Assembly (NCBI RefSeq): GCF_001591465.1
Contig: NZ_BCUY01000006.1
Span: forward strand, 1 to 64,000
Direction: 5' to 3'
Source of the DNA: Cytobacillus firmus NBRC 15306
Lineage (GTDB): Bacteria; Bacillota; Bacilli; Bacillales; Cytobacillaceae
Length of the DNA: 64,000 nucleotides
In this document: positions 8,978 to 16,853 of the stretch, piece by piece
Layout of the letters: the number at the start of each line of letters is the position of its first letter
Numbering within the stretch: the first letter of the stretch is position 1
Notes under the pieces: model-generated
Told to the model about the DNA's origin: nothing
The model's database searches: none
What the model saw: only the letters and a program-made list of their open reading frames with translations
Program-made: the position numbers and the translations under genes

Positions 8978-9967
8978 ATGAATACAACGATCAAAGATAT
9001 AGCAAAGCTTGCCGGAGTTGCCAAGAGTACGGTTTCCAGGTATTTGAATGGCGGCCATGTAAGCGAACAGACAAAAGCCAAAATCAGAAAGGTGGTTGAG
9101 GAAACGAAGTATGAACCTAATTCGTTTGCACAAAGCCTGAAGGCAAAGAAAACAAACTTTATTGGAGTAATTGCCCCAACGCTTGATTCTTATGTTACAT
9201 CGACGGTGCTTATGGCCATTGATGAAGAGCTGAGAAAGCGGGATTACACCACCTTGATCATTAGCACAAGCAAGCATGTTGACCGTGAAATCGAAAGCCT
9301 GATCAGCTTGTCACGCCAAAAAGTGGATGGCATTATTCTGATTGCGACAGGGGTAACGGAAAAGCACATCGAGACGATTAACTCCATACAAATTCCAGTT
9401 TTAATCGTCGCCCAGGAGGTCGGTCATGTCACTTGCATTATTAATGACGATTATCAGGCAGGGTTTAAAATGGGCCAGTATGTTGCACAAAAAGGGCATC
9501 GCGCTGTGGCATATATCGGAGTGGCGGAAAGTGATATAGCCGTAGGGCAGCGCCGGAAGCAGGGAATAATGGAGGGTTTAAAGTCTGCTGGAGTCTCTGA
9601 TGTTAAAACCTTTGTGTCCCAGTTTGATTTGCAGGATGCAGCCAGAGTTACACAGGAAGTGCTCGAGGAGAGTTCGCTGACAGCCATTATTTGTGCTACT
9701 GACACAATTGCGTTTGGGGCGATGAAGACTATCACGAAACTGGGGAAAAAAGTGCCGAAGGATTTTTCAATCGCTGGGTTTGGCGGATACAATATCTCAG
9801 GAGTCATTCATCCTGCCCTAACGACCATTCGCTTTAAAAATGAAGAGACAGGTGTCATGGCTGCCGAAACGATTATTAAATTGACTAATGGCGAAGAGGT
9901 CCCGAACTTGCAAGTCTCCGGTTTTGATTTTATTGAAGGTGAGAGCGTGAAAAGTGTAAAAAGCTGA
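8978..9967 (+). CDS. LacI-family repressor of the sucrose operon
   Basis: A 329-residue LacI/GalR regulator. The N-terminal helix-turn-helix is TIKDIAKLAGVAKSTVSRYLNG (residues 3-25), followed by the hinge helix EPNSFAQSLKAKKTNFIG and a periplasmic-binding-protein-like effector domain. It lies directly upstream of the sucrose PTS, hydrolase and fructokinase genes, and its recognition helix fits the three GGAACCGGTTCC palindromes ahead of the PTS gene. It probably corresponds to ScrR-type repressors, induced by fructose or sucrose-6-phosphate. The ribosome binding site is AAAAGGTGAAC. This differs from the antiterminator control of B. subtilis sacPA. Confidence 0.85.
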   Translation: MNTTIKDIAKLAGVAKSTVSRYLNGGHVSEQTKAKIRKVVEETKYEPNSFAQSLKAKKTNFIGVIAPTLDSYVTSTVLMAIDEELRKRDYTTLIISTSKHVDREIESLISLSRQKVDGIILIATGVTEKHIETINSIQIPVLIVAQEVGHVTCIINDDYQAGFKMGQYVAQKGHRAVAYIGVAESDIAVGQRRKQGIMEGLKSAGVSDVKTFVSQFDLQDAARVTQEVLEESSLTAIICATDTIAFGAMKTITKLGKKVPKDFSIAGFGGYNISGVIHPALTTIRFKNEETGVMAAETIIKLTNGEEVPNLQVSGFDFIEGESVKSVKS

Positions 9968-9978
9968 TAACGTTTTCA
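9965..9978 (+). promoter_or_regulatory. CcpA cre site
   Basis: TGATAACGTTTTCA matches the cre consensus TGWNANCGNTNWCA at every fixed position. It overlaps the stop codon of the repressor gene and ends just before the -35 of the sucrose promoter, suiting CcpA carbon catabolite repression. Confidence 0.7.
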
Positions 9979-9986
9979 AAAATAGG

Positions 9987-10015
9987 TTGTTGAAAACTGA
10001 AAACTGTACTATAAT
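9987..10015 (+). promoter_or_regulatory. Sigma-A promoter of the sucrose operon
   Basis: TTGTTG (9987-9992), 17-base spacer, TATAAT (10010-10015). The predicted start point at about 10022 lies at the first repressor palindrome, so repressor binding would block initiation. Confidence 0.7.
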
Positions 10016-10024
10016 CAAATTAAT

Positions 10025-10157
10025 GGAACCGGTTCCCGCGCGACGAATCCATATAAGGGTTAAGAGGCGGGTTGTTTTTTGAATTGAAAAGGAACCGGTT
10101 CCAAAGAGGCGATAAACAAACATGACTATTTTTTTATACAGAAATGGAACCGGTTCC
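10025..10157 (+). promoter_or_regulatory. Three identical palindromic operators GGAACCGGTTCC
   Basis: The perfect 12-bp palindrome occurs at 10025-10036, 10091-10102 and 10146-10157, spaced 66 and 55 bases. It has the LacI-family central CG and symmetric half-sites. The first lies at the transcription start, the others in the leader before the PTS gene, which suggests looping or roadblock repression by the adjacent LacI-type regulator. Confidence 0.85.
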
Positions 10158-10193
10158 GTTTCCGTTTCTAGATAAAGGGGAGGAAATAGACAA

Positions 10194-11624
10194 ATGGCAA
10201 ACATAAAATCCAAATACCTGCCTACAGTCCAAGAATTACTAAAGTTAATTGGAGGGAAGGAAAACCTTCAGGGCGCAGCCCACTGTGCCACAAGGCTGCG
10301 GCTGGTTCTGAAAGATAATTCACTGGCAGACACGATGGCCATTGGAGAGCTTGATTTTGTGAAAGGTTCGTTCGTAGCTGGAGATCAGCTGCAGATTATC
10401 TTTGGGGCAGGTACAGTTAATGATGTATATGCTGTCTTCACAGAAGAAGCAGGCATTTCAGGAATGTCACTTGGCGACGTAAAAGAGCAATCTGCCCAGA
10501 AACAGAATGCTTTTCAAAAAGGGATCAAGGCTTTATCTGATGTGTTTGTTGAAATCATTCCAGGCTTATTAGCCGCTGCGCTTTTGATGGGGGTTACAGG
10601 ACTTCTCAGCCAGGAAGGAATTTTCGGCGAACAGTCGGTGGTTGAAATGTATCCGGCCATTGCTGGCTTTAATCGCTTTATCAGTATCATGTCAACCGGG
10701 ATCTTTACGATTCTGCCATTGCTTGTTGTGTATTCAGCGACAAAGCGTTTTGGCGGCAACCCGGTTCTAGGGTTAGTGCTTGGTGCGATTATGCTTCACC
10801 CCGATCTTGCAAACGCATATTTAGTTGGAAACGGAACGGTTGAGCCGGAAGTCATCAGTTTATTTGGCTTAAAGGTTTCACTTGTTGCATTCCAGGGCGG
10901 GATTATCATTGCATTGTTAATGGGACTTGTTGTGGCTAAGCTTGACCAATTTTTCAGCAGAAAAGTTCCGGATATTATTAAGCTTTTCCTTGCGCCTTTT
11001 CTAACGATTGTCGTTTCTGGTTTTCTATTATTCTCGGCTATTGGCCCATTTGGCCGTCTCTTATCAGATGGCATTACCGCGGGTCTGATGTGGAGTGTCG
11101 ATAACTTAGGGATTGTCGGGTTCATGCTGTTTGCCGGAATCCAGCAGGTGATTGTTATTACCGGCCTTCATCACGTCATTGGAGCAGTTGAAGCACAGCT
11201 GATTGCTGACACAGGATCGAACTTTATTATGCCGCTGATGTCGGTTGCTTTAATGGGACAGGGTGGAGCAGTGCTTGGGTATACTTTGGCTCTATGGAAA
11301 AATGATAAAGCCAAACAGATTGGCATTTCAGCGTTTGGTTCGACATTGTTCGGAATCTCTGAGCCTGCACTGTTTGGGGTTAACGTGAAATATAGATTTC
11401 CGCTCGTTATGGGCTGTATTGGCGGTGCCATCGGAGGAGCGTATGTATATATGACAGGAATCAAGGCATTAGGCTTTGGTGCGACTGCACTGCCTGGTTT
11501 CGCGATTGTGGCGGCACAAGGAAACGGACATATCAACTATATTATCGCCAATGTGCTTGCACTGGCGGTAGGAGCGATTTTGACGGTTGTGTACTTTAAA
11601 GTGAAAAAACCAAACTTAGATTAA
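10194..11624 (+). CDS. PTS sucrose transporter subunit IIBC
   Basis: A 476-residue PTS permease that imports sucrose as sucrose-6-phosphate. The IIB domain (residues 1-90) carries the phosphorylation cysteine in HCATRLRLVLKD. The IIC domain (about 105-470) has about ten membrane helices and the substrate-site motif GISEPALFGVN. No IIA domain is attached, so a IIA (often the glucose IIA) must act in trans. It is the first gene of an operon with sucrose-6-phosphate hydrolase and fructokinase. The GGGGAGGAAATAG ribosome binding site fits ATG 10194. Equivalent to SacP/ScrA. Confidence 0.92.
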   Translation: MANIKSKYLPTVQELLKLIGGKENLQGAAHCATRLRLVLKDNSLADTMAIGELDFVKGSFVAGDQLQIIFGAGTVNDVYAVFTEEAGISGMSLGDVKEQSAQKQNAFQKGIKALSDVFVEIIPGLLAAALLMGVTGLLSQEGIFGEQSVVEMYPAIAGFNRFISIMSTGIFTILPLLVVYSATKRFGGNPVLGLVLGAIMLHPDLANAYLVGNGTVEPEVISLFGLKVSLVAFQGGIIIALLMGLVVAKLDQFFSRKVPDIIKLFLAPFLTIVVSGFLLFSAIGPFGRLLSDGITAGLMWSVDNLGIVGFMLFAGIQQVIVITGLHHVIGAVEAQLIADTGSNFIMPLMSVALMGQGGAVLGYTLALWKNDKAKQIGISAFGSTLFGISEPALFGVNVKYRFPLVMGCIGGAIGGAYVYMTGIKALGFGATALPGFAIVAAQGNGHINYIIANVLALAVGAILTVVYFKVKKPNLD

Positions 11625-11679
11625 TAGAATTGGAGGGAGAAATTCCTCTCTTCTCTATTTTTACAGGAGAGGACTTAGT

Positions 11680-13170
11680 ATGGAGAGATATACAGAAGAG
11701 AAGTATAGATCGTTATATGACGCAAAAGAGAATGAACTGGAGAGGCTCCGGGAAAAATCCGCAGAATCCGTATGGAAGCCGGCCTACCATATCCACCCGC
11801 TGTACGGTTTAATTAATGACCCTAATGGGCTTGCCTATTACAACGGTGAATTCCACGTGTTTTATCAGTGGTACCCGTTCGGTGCTATGCACGGCATGAA
11901 GCATTGGGCCCATGTAAAATCAGCGGACCTTGTGAACTGGGAGCGTCTCCCGGCTGCACTGGTTCCGGTGGAGGATTATGAGTCCCATGGTGCCTATTCC
12001 GGAGCTTCTCTTGAGGTGGACGGAAACCTCTATTTGTATTATACAGGGAATATCAAATACAGTGCAGAGGAAAGATCGGCGAATCAGTGCCTGGCGATCA
12101 TGGACCAGGAAGGGAAGATACAAAAGTATAAAAACAACCCGATTATTGAAGGGGTTCCGCAGGGCTATACCGGGCATGTCCGCGATCCAAAGGTGTTTGA
12201 AAAGAATGGACGCTACTATATGCTGCTTGGTGCACAGTGTGAAAACCTGACTGGTGCCATCATTGTCTATGAATCTGAAAATGCCATTGATTGGTCATTT
12301 AAAGGGGAGCTGAATCTGCAGATTGTTTTTCCTGATTCGGTGTATATGCTGGAGTGTCCGGATTATTTCGAGCTCGACGGCAAAGATGTGCTGATTTTCT
12401 CACCTCAAGGGTTAAAGCCTGAAGGGTGTGATTACCATAATCTGTATAATGTCATGTATGCAGTGGGCCATTTGGATATAGAAGCTCTTTCATTTGAGCC
12501 TGAGCATTTCCAGGAGCTTGAAAAAGGATTTGATTTTTACGCTCCGCAAACTTTTGCCGGCAAACATAATGAGCGCCTGTTATTTTCATGGGCCGGAATG
12601 GGTGAAATCGATTATCCGAGTGATAAGGAAGACTGGGCGCATTGCCTGTCAATTCCGCGTGAGCTGTGTCTTGTCGATGGGAAGCTTGCTCAAAGACCGG
12701 CAGATATGCTGAAGCAGCTTCGCGTAAAGTCGGAAACGAGCAGCGTGTCCATTGAGTCGGGAAGCCTGATAATTGATGAAGGAATCGGACAGCACGAGCT
12801 CGAATTTAATTTTGATACACTAGATGCTGATGTATTTGGGATTGAGCTTTTTGCTTCTGAAAAAGAGGGTTTAGTGCTTGAGTTTGACCGCAGCTCACAA
12901 GCTGTGAGTCTGAACCGGGAAAAATTTGCATCCTCATTTGGCGGGGAATACGGTTTTGTAAGGAGCTCAGAACTGAAAATCGATTCTTCTGTAAGAGTTC
13001 AAGTATTTGTTGACCACAGTATTGCTGAGATTTTTATCAATGATGGGGAAGCGGTGTTCACGGCAAGAGTCTTTCCTGGAAAAGGGTCTAACGGAATCAG
13101 ATTGTTCAGCGACAAAAAAGTCAGCTGCACTTATACGAAGCATGAGTTAAAGCAAGGCATTACACGTTAA
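11680..13170 (+). CDS. Sucrose-6-phosphate hydrolase (GH32)
   Basis: A 496-residue glycoside hydrolase family 32 enzyme that splits sucrose-6-phosphate into glucose-6-phosphate and fructose. It shows the nucleophile motif INDPNG (about residue 47), the transition-state motif RDPKV and the acid/base region ECPDYFELDG, followed by the C-terminal beta-sandwich with VFVDHSIAEIFINDG. It starts at ATG 11680 with AGGAGAGG upstream. The position between the transporter and fructokinase genes supports SacA/ScrB function in the cytoplasm. Confidence 0.95.
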   Translation: MERYTEEKYRSLYDAKENELERLREKSAESVWKPAYHIHPLYGLINDPNGLAYYNGEFHVFYQWYPFGAMHGMKHWAHVKSADLVNWERLPAALVPVEDYESHGAYSGASLEVDGNLYLYYTGNIKYSAEERSANQCLAIMDQEGKIQKYKNNPIIEGVPQGYTGHVRDPKVFEKNGRYYMLLGAQCENLTGAIIVYESENAIDWSFKGELNLQIVFPDSVYMLECPDYFELDGKDVLIFSPQGLKPEGCDYHNLYNVMYAVGHLDIEALSFEPEHFQELEKGFDFYAPQTFAGKHNERLLFSWAGMGEIDYPSDKEDWAHCLSIPRELCLVDGKLAQRPADMLKQLRVKSETSSVSIESGSLIIDEGIGQHELEFNFDTLDADVFGIELFASEKEGLVLEFDRSSQAVSLNREKFASSFGGEYGFVRSSELKIDSSVRVQVFVDHSIAEIFINDGEAVFTARVFPGKGSNGIRLFSDKKVSCTYTKHELKQGITR

Positions 13171-13180
13171 GGGTGAGAAC

Positions 13181-14158
13181 ATGACGAAATTATACTCGAT
13201 AGGTGAAGTATTAATAGATTTTATCCCGCTCGAGAAGGGGGCTGCATTAAAGGATGTCACTGCTTTTGAGCGGGCCCCGGGCGGTGCGCCGGCTAATGTT
13301 GCTGCGGCTGTGGCAAAGTTTGGACACAATGCATCGATGATTACAAAGCTCGGTTATGATGCATTTGGCGATTTTCTGATTGAACAGCTTCAAAACGCTG
13401 GGGTGGAGACAGACAAGATTCTCCGCACCAGCGAAGCGAACACAGGACTTGCGTTTGTTTCTCTGAAAGAAAACGGTGAGCGGGATTTTTCTTTCTACCG
13501 GAAACCCTCTGCAGATTTGCTGTTTAAAGAATCGGAGCTGCAGGAAGAGTGGTTTGGTGAAGGGGATATCCTGCACTTCTGCTCGGTTGACCTGGTCGAT
13601 AGCCCAATGAAAATAGCCCATAAGAGAGCTGTGGAAGTAATAAAGAAAAAGGGCGGCCTAGTCAGCTTTGATCCTAACGTCAGACTCCCGTTATGGGAGA
13701 GTCCAGAGGATTGCCGGGCTGCCATTCTCGAATTTTTGCCCCATGCTCATATTTTGAAGGTTTCGGATGAAGAACTGGAATTCATCACCGGAATCAGTGA
13801 TGAGGCTGAAGCGATTGCTTCGCTCTTCAAGGGAGATGTTCAGGCTGTGGTCTATACAAAGGGAGCTGATGGGGCCGAATTATATACACAAGCAGATAAA
13901 TGGGAATCTTCAGGATTTACAGTAGATGTCCAGGATACTACTGGTGCAGGAGATGCATTTATTGGCGGATTTTTATTCAAGCTTCTGGAAGCTAAAGCAA
14001 ACCCTGAAAATGTGTTAAGCGTATTAAGAGAAAAGCATGCAGACATTTTGCTGTTTGCTAATGCAAGCGGGGCCTTAACCGCTGCAGGCAAGGGGGCTAT
14101 ACCGGCACTGCCTGTTAAGGAAAAGGTGCTGGCTCTTATAAAAGAACAGGAAAGATGA
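13181..14158 (+). CDS. Fructokinase (PfkB family)
   Basis: A 325-residue ribokinase/PfkB-family kinase. It has the N-terminal substrate motif GGAPANVAAAVAKFG (PfkB signature 1) and the C-terminal DTTGAGDAFIGGFL, which carries the catalytic aspartate and anion hole. It phosphorylates the fructose freed by the preceding hydrolase to fructose-6-phosphate. It starts 10 bases after the hydrolase stop, with GGGTGAG as ribosome binding site, and is the last gene of the sucrose operon (ScrK-like). Confidence 0.93.
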   Translation: MTKLYSIGEVLIDFIPLEKGAALKDVTAFERAPGGAPANVAAAVAKFGHNASMITKLGYDAFGDFLIEQLQNAGVETDKILRTSEANTGLAFVSLKENGERDFSFYRKPSADLLFKESELQEEWFGEGDILHFCSVDLVDSPMKIAHKRAVEVIKKKGGLVSFDPNVRLPLWESPEDCRAAILEFLPHAHILKVSDEELEFITGISDEAEAIASLFKGDVQAVVYTKGADGAELYTQADKWESSGFTVDVQDTTGAGDAFIGGFLFKLLEAKANPENVLSVLREKHADILLFANASGALTAAGKGAIPALPVKEKVLALIKEQER

Positions 14159-14191
14159 CACCCCATGTTGATATTAAAAGAAGATGCAATG

Positions 14192-14228
14192 AAGCATAAT
14201 TTCCGTATGAGGAGATTATGCTTTTTTG
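14192..14228 (+). terminator. Terminator of the sucrose operon
   Basis: AAGCATAAT (14192-14200) pairs with ATTATGCTT (14215-14223), followed by TTTTGA. It lies 34 bases after the fructokinase stop. Confidence 0.85.
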
Positions 14229-14363
14229 ATTATGAAAGTGCATTTCTAAGCAGAAGGAAACATCCATTCATGCTGTCACAAAATGTTCGAAATTAGAGGA
14301 AAATTTGTTTTCTTTTATATCTGTTTTTTTTAGAAAGGTTGAAAAGAGTGTTTCAAGAAGGTG

Positions 14364-14383
14364 TTTGTGACATAAATCACAAA
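14364..14383. promoter_or_regulatory. FNR/CRP-family palindrome
   Basis: TTTGTGA-N6-TCACAAA is a perfect 7-bp inverted repeat. It matches the TGTGA-N6-TCACA core recognised by FNR/CRP-type regulators; B. subtilis Fnr uses this core. It lies about 190 bases before the first DndB-like gene. No -10/-35 pair near it could be assigned with confidence. The 414-base gap 14159-14572 otherwise holds a terminator and a possible 40-codon leader ORF. Confidence 0.55.
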
Positions 14384-14508
14384 TAAAAGTCTCACGCTAG
14401 GTTCGAAAATTTAGCTGCATATTTTATCTTGTCTTTCCGCTTCCGTCAATAGTATGAAAGCAGGCTGACTTATTAAAATCAGGCCTTAGAAAGAACGGAG
14501 CGAGTGTG

Positions 14509-14631
14509 ATGGTGAAAAATGAATTTACAATAATCAGACAACATGCCTATAATAAATCTCGGGGTGAGAAATATGACAGATATTGGCGTATTAACCAGAA
14601 TTATGGGATCAGCTTACAATCAATTCGGTAA
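14509..14631 (+). CDS. Possible 40-codon leader ORF overlapping the DndB-like start
   Basis: ATG 14509 follows a GGAG (14497-14500) at normal spacing and stays open to TAA 14629-14631, overlapping the first 59 bases of the next gene in another frame. The peptide is basic and Tyr/Asn-rich and resembles no family I know. It could be a translated leader that tunes the downstream start, or chance. Confidence 0.2.
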   Translation: MVKNEFTIIRQHAYNKSRGEKYDRYWRINQNYGISLQSIR

Positions 14632-15667
14632 AAAAGTACTGGCTACTCAGCTGCGGTATGCGACTTTGGAAGCTGTTTTTGAAGTGGATGAGGAAGTTCA
14701 GAGAAAGCTGGATCCAAAAAGGCGGGTGGAGATTAGAGAGTTTATCATCCAATCGCTTGAAGAAGGCAGGGATTTTTACTTTTCCCCATTTGTGTTTTCG
14801 GCCAGAGGCGCGATTCGCCAAACGGAGGATGGATGGGAACTGACTCCCGGAAGCAAGCTTTACATCATTGATGGACAGCACAGAAGCGCGAGTTTTTCAT
14901 CCGCCATAAGCCATCTTAAATCCAGAAAAGAATCAGCGGAAGAAACAGGCAGGCTGGATGAAGCAATCAAACTGCAGACTTATATTGAAAGATTGAAAGA
15001 ATATCCCGTTGCCATGCAGGTATTCCTGGATTTGACAGCCTCTGAGGAGAAACAGCTTTTCACAGACATAAATACTGAAAGAAGAGAAGCTCACATCGGG
15101 CAGATCATGCTTTATGATCAGCGTGACCCATATACTGAGCTGACAAGAACTGTTGCAGCGAAGCTTCAGTCAATCTTTGAAATAGAACAAAGCCTTTCCA
15201 GAATTTCCATTCACAACTCCGCACTTACATCATTAGCCACCATGAAGAGATGCATCATTGCCTTGTTTGAAGGTATTTTGACTGTAAAAAAAGGTCCCCC
15301 ATATTACAGATGCAATCCGAAGGAAGCAGAAGAGATTGCAGTCGAATTTTTTCAAGTATGGCAGCAGATTTTCCCGAAGAGAAGCGCTAACAGATTTAAA
15401 TTTGTTAGCGGTTACTCCGGTGTGCAAATTGCTCTTGCTTATTGTGCCAACCAGCTGACCAGGACTCATAACTTATCCTGCAAAGAAGCTATACACGAAC
15501 TCAAACACTTAAAATTCGAGTGCAGCTGGAAGCACGATGATCCGATGTTCCGGCATTTGTTTGACCCGGTGTCATCCAAAATTAAAGGCCATTCTGCCAC
15601 GAGAAAAATCCAGCAGACCTCATTGGAATTCAAAAAGAAAATCGAACAGGGAGGGCTGAAGCCGTGA
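14573..15667 (+). CDS. DndB-like DGQHR-domain protein, first of a pair
   Basis: A 364-residue protein with DGQHR at residues 100-104 in the context LYIIDGQHRSASF, then LFTDINTERREAH and MLYDQRDPYTELTRT. These are features of the DGQHR/DndB family (ParB-like fold). DndB is the transcriptional regulator of DNA phosphorothioation clusters, and related DGQHR proteins occur with deazaguanine DNA-modification genes. ATG 14573 is chosen for GGGGTGAG just upstream. No dndA/C/D/E or dptFGH gene lies nearby, so its role here is unknown. It is translationally coupled to a paralogue. Confidence 0.7.
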   Translation: MTDIGVLTRIMGSAYNQFGKKVLATQLRYATLEAVFEVDEEVQRKLDPKRRVEIREFIIQSLEEGRDFYFSPFVFSARGAIRQTEDGWELTPGSKLYIIDGQHRSASFSSAISHLKSRKESAEETGRLDEAIKLQTYIERLKEYPVAMQVFLDLTASEEKQLFTDINTERREAHIGQIMLYDQRDPYTELTRTVAAKLQSIFEIEQSLSRISIHNSALTSLATMKRCIIALFEGILTVKKGPPYYRCNPKEAEEIAVEFFQVWQQIFPKRSANRFKFVSGYSGVQIALAYCANQLTRTHNLSCKEAIHELKHLKFECSWKHDDPMFRHLFDPVSSKIKGHSATRKIQQTSLEFKKKIEQGGLKP

Positions 15668-16698
15668 TTGTACATGACATTTTTACTAAGCGGCAGACAT
15701 TTATAGCGCTGCCTGTTTCCGAACTGGTCAATATGCATAAAGAAGAAAGACTTATTCTGAGAGACACGAATCAGCTTCAGGTCAGGCGGATTAAAAAGTA
15801 TATCTTCTCGAATGCTGCAGGGGGAGAAATATATCTGCCGCCGCTGGTTGCCGCAGCAGAAGAGGGGATGCTGGATGGACAAACTCCAGGCAGATTAAAA
15901 ATAGTAGATGGATCACACCGGCTGAAAGCCCTGCTTCAGCTCGAGGATCAAATTTTCATGAGCATGAAAAGTGAGAAGGACGAAGAGATCCGGAATGCTT
16001 ATCATCTTCAATATCTGCTGGAAAAGACCGAGATTGCCATTCAGGTCCTTGAAGGCCTTTCCATAGATGAGGAAAACCAGCTTTTTATTGATTTAAATAC
16101 AAAAGGGAAACAGGTGGCATTGTCCAAGCGAATCGCCTATGATTCCAGAGACCGTTTAAACGGGATTACCAACCGGATTCTTCAATCGAATGCAAAGCTG
16201 ATCGAAGCAGGTGTGGAAACCGAAAAAAGAGCCATTATTCGGCCAGCTAATAAAAAGTTTCTCTCACTCTCCCAGCTGCGTTTGCTTGTGGCCACTTTTC
16301 TGGCAGGCAAGCTGTTAAGCAGATCGGATGAATGGAAGGAGAATGCCAGGGGAGAGGATGAAGCCTATATGGATATCGTAAATTCCTGGTTTGATAAACT
16401 CTTCACCTTTGATTCTCCTAAAAGAATCGGAAACTATCACGAAACCATGCTGGCGAGCTTTCCGCTCATTCAGGCTGTATCGTTATACGCAATTAAAGAC
16501 TGGGAAAATCAATCCCTGTCTGCCAAAAAACGAAGTCTGAATGAGCGAATGGATAGCATAAAGGGAGTAGATTGGAGCAGCAAGAACCCGGAGTGGAGAA
16601 GATTTGACGGAATGGCAAGAGGAGAATACTTTTACCCCGATAAAAGCAAGAGAAATATAGAAGTGATCGCCAATTGGCTGGAGTCGCAAAGGAGGTGA
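15664..16698 (+). CDS. DndB-like DGSHR-domain protein, second of a pair
   Basis: A 344-residue paralogue of the preceding gene. The motif is DGSHR (residues 82-86, KIVDGSHRLKALL), followed by NQLFIDLNTKGKQ and the equivalent YDSRDRLNG, so the two proteins share the same core order. GTG 15664 overlaps the upstream TGA by three bases, with GGGAGGG before it. The His and Arg of the motif are kept while Gln is replaced by Ser. Two divergent copies in tandem suggest a hetero-oligomer or a regulator/effector pair; this is inference. Confidence 0.65.
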   Translation: MIVHDIFTKRQTFIALPVSELVNMHKEERLILRDTNQLQVRRIKKYIFSNAAGGEIYLPPLVAAAEEGMLDGQTPGRLKIVDGSHRLKALLQLEDQIFMSMKSEKDEEIRNAYHLQYLLEKTEIAIQVLEGLSIDEENQLFIDLNTKGKQVALSKRIAYDSRDRLNGITNRILQSNAKLIEAGVETEKRAIIRPANKKFLSLSQLRLLVATFLAGKLLSRSDEWKENARGEDEAYMDIVNSWFDKLFTFDSPKRIGNYHETMLASFPLIQAVSLYAIKDWENQSLSAKKRSLNERMDSIKGVDWSSKNPEWRRFDGMARGEYFYPDKSKRNIEVIANWLESQRR

Positions 16699-16700
16699 GC

Positions 16701-16751
16701 ATGATGTAGCAGCATAAAAAAAACCCTCAGGCGGGTCTTGGTGGACGATAG
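16701..16751 (+). pseudogene. Remnant of a small holin-like type I toxin gene
   Basis: A strong AAAGGAGGTGAGC precedes ATG ATG TAG. Past the stop, the same frame continues as CAG then HKKNPQAGLGGR and TAG at 16749-16751. Small Bacillus holin-like toxins begin MM-x, have one membrane helix and end in a basic tail encoded by the terminator-forming A-rich sequence. Here the start and tail remain and the membrane helix is missing, which looks like an internal deletion. The family assignment is from memory of such loci and is an inference. Confidence 0.4.
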
Positions 16752-16757
16752 CCTGAG
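16715..16757 (-). terminator. Minus-strand terminator, probable end of an antisense RNA
   Basis: Read on the minus strand, CTCAGGC (16757-16751) and GCCTGAG (16732-16726) form a hairpin followed by GG and eight T residues (complement of the A run 16716-16723). No minus-strand gene ends here, so it fits a small antisense RNA such as a type I antitoxin. Immediately upstream on that strand lies an inverted repeat, GGAGTATAC (16772-16780) and GTATACTCC (16795-16803), which contains TATACT, a possible -10. Confidence 0.5.
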
Positions 16758-16853
16758 AGTCTCGGTGAGATGGAGTATACCAGCTCATAAGTTAGTATAC
16801 TCCTTAATTTGCATTTTTTAAATAGTGAAGTTTAAGGGAGGGTATTAATTACA

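Noticed and set aside
14573-16698. Complete Dnd or BREX defence island
   Set aside because: Only the DGQHR-type proteins are present; none of the modification or restriction components were found in the window.
16483-16788. 101-codon minus-strand ORF MSWYTPSHRD...
   Set aside because: It mostly lies antisense to the second DndB-like gene and crosses a minus-strand terminator; more likely part of an antisense RNA than a protein.
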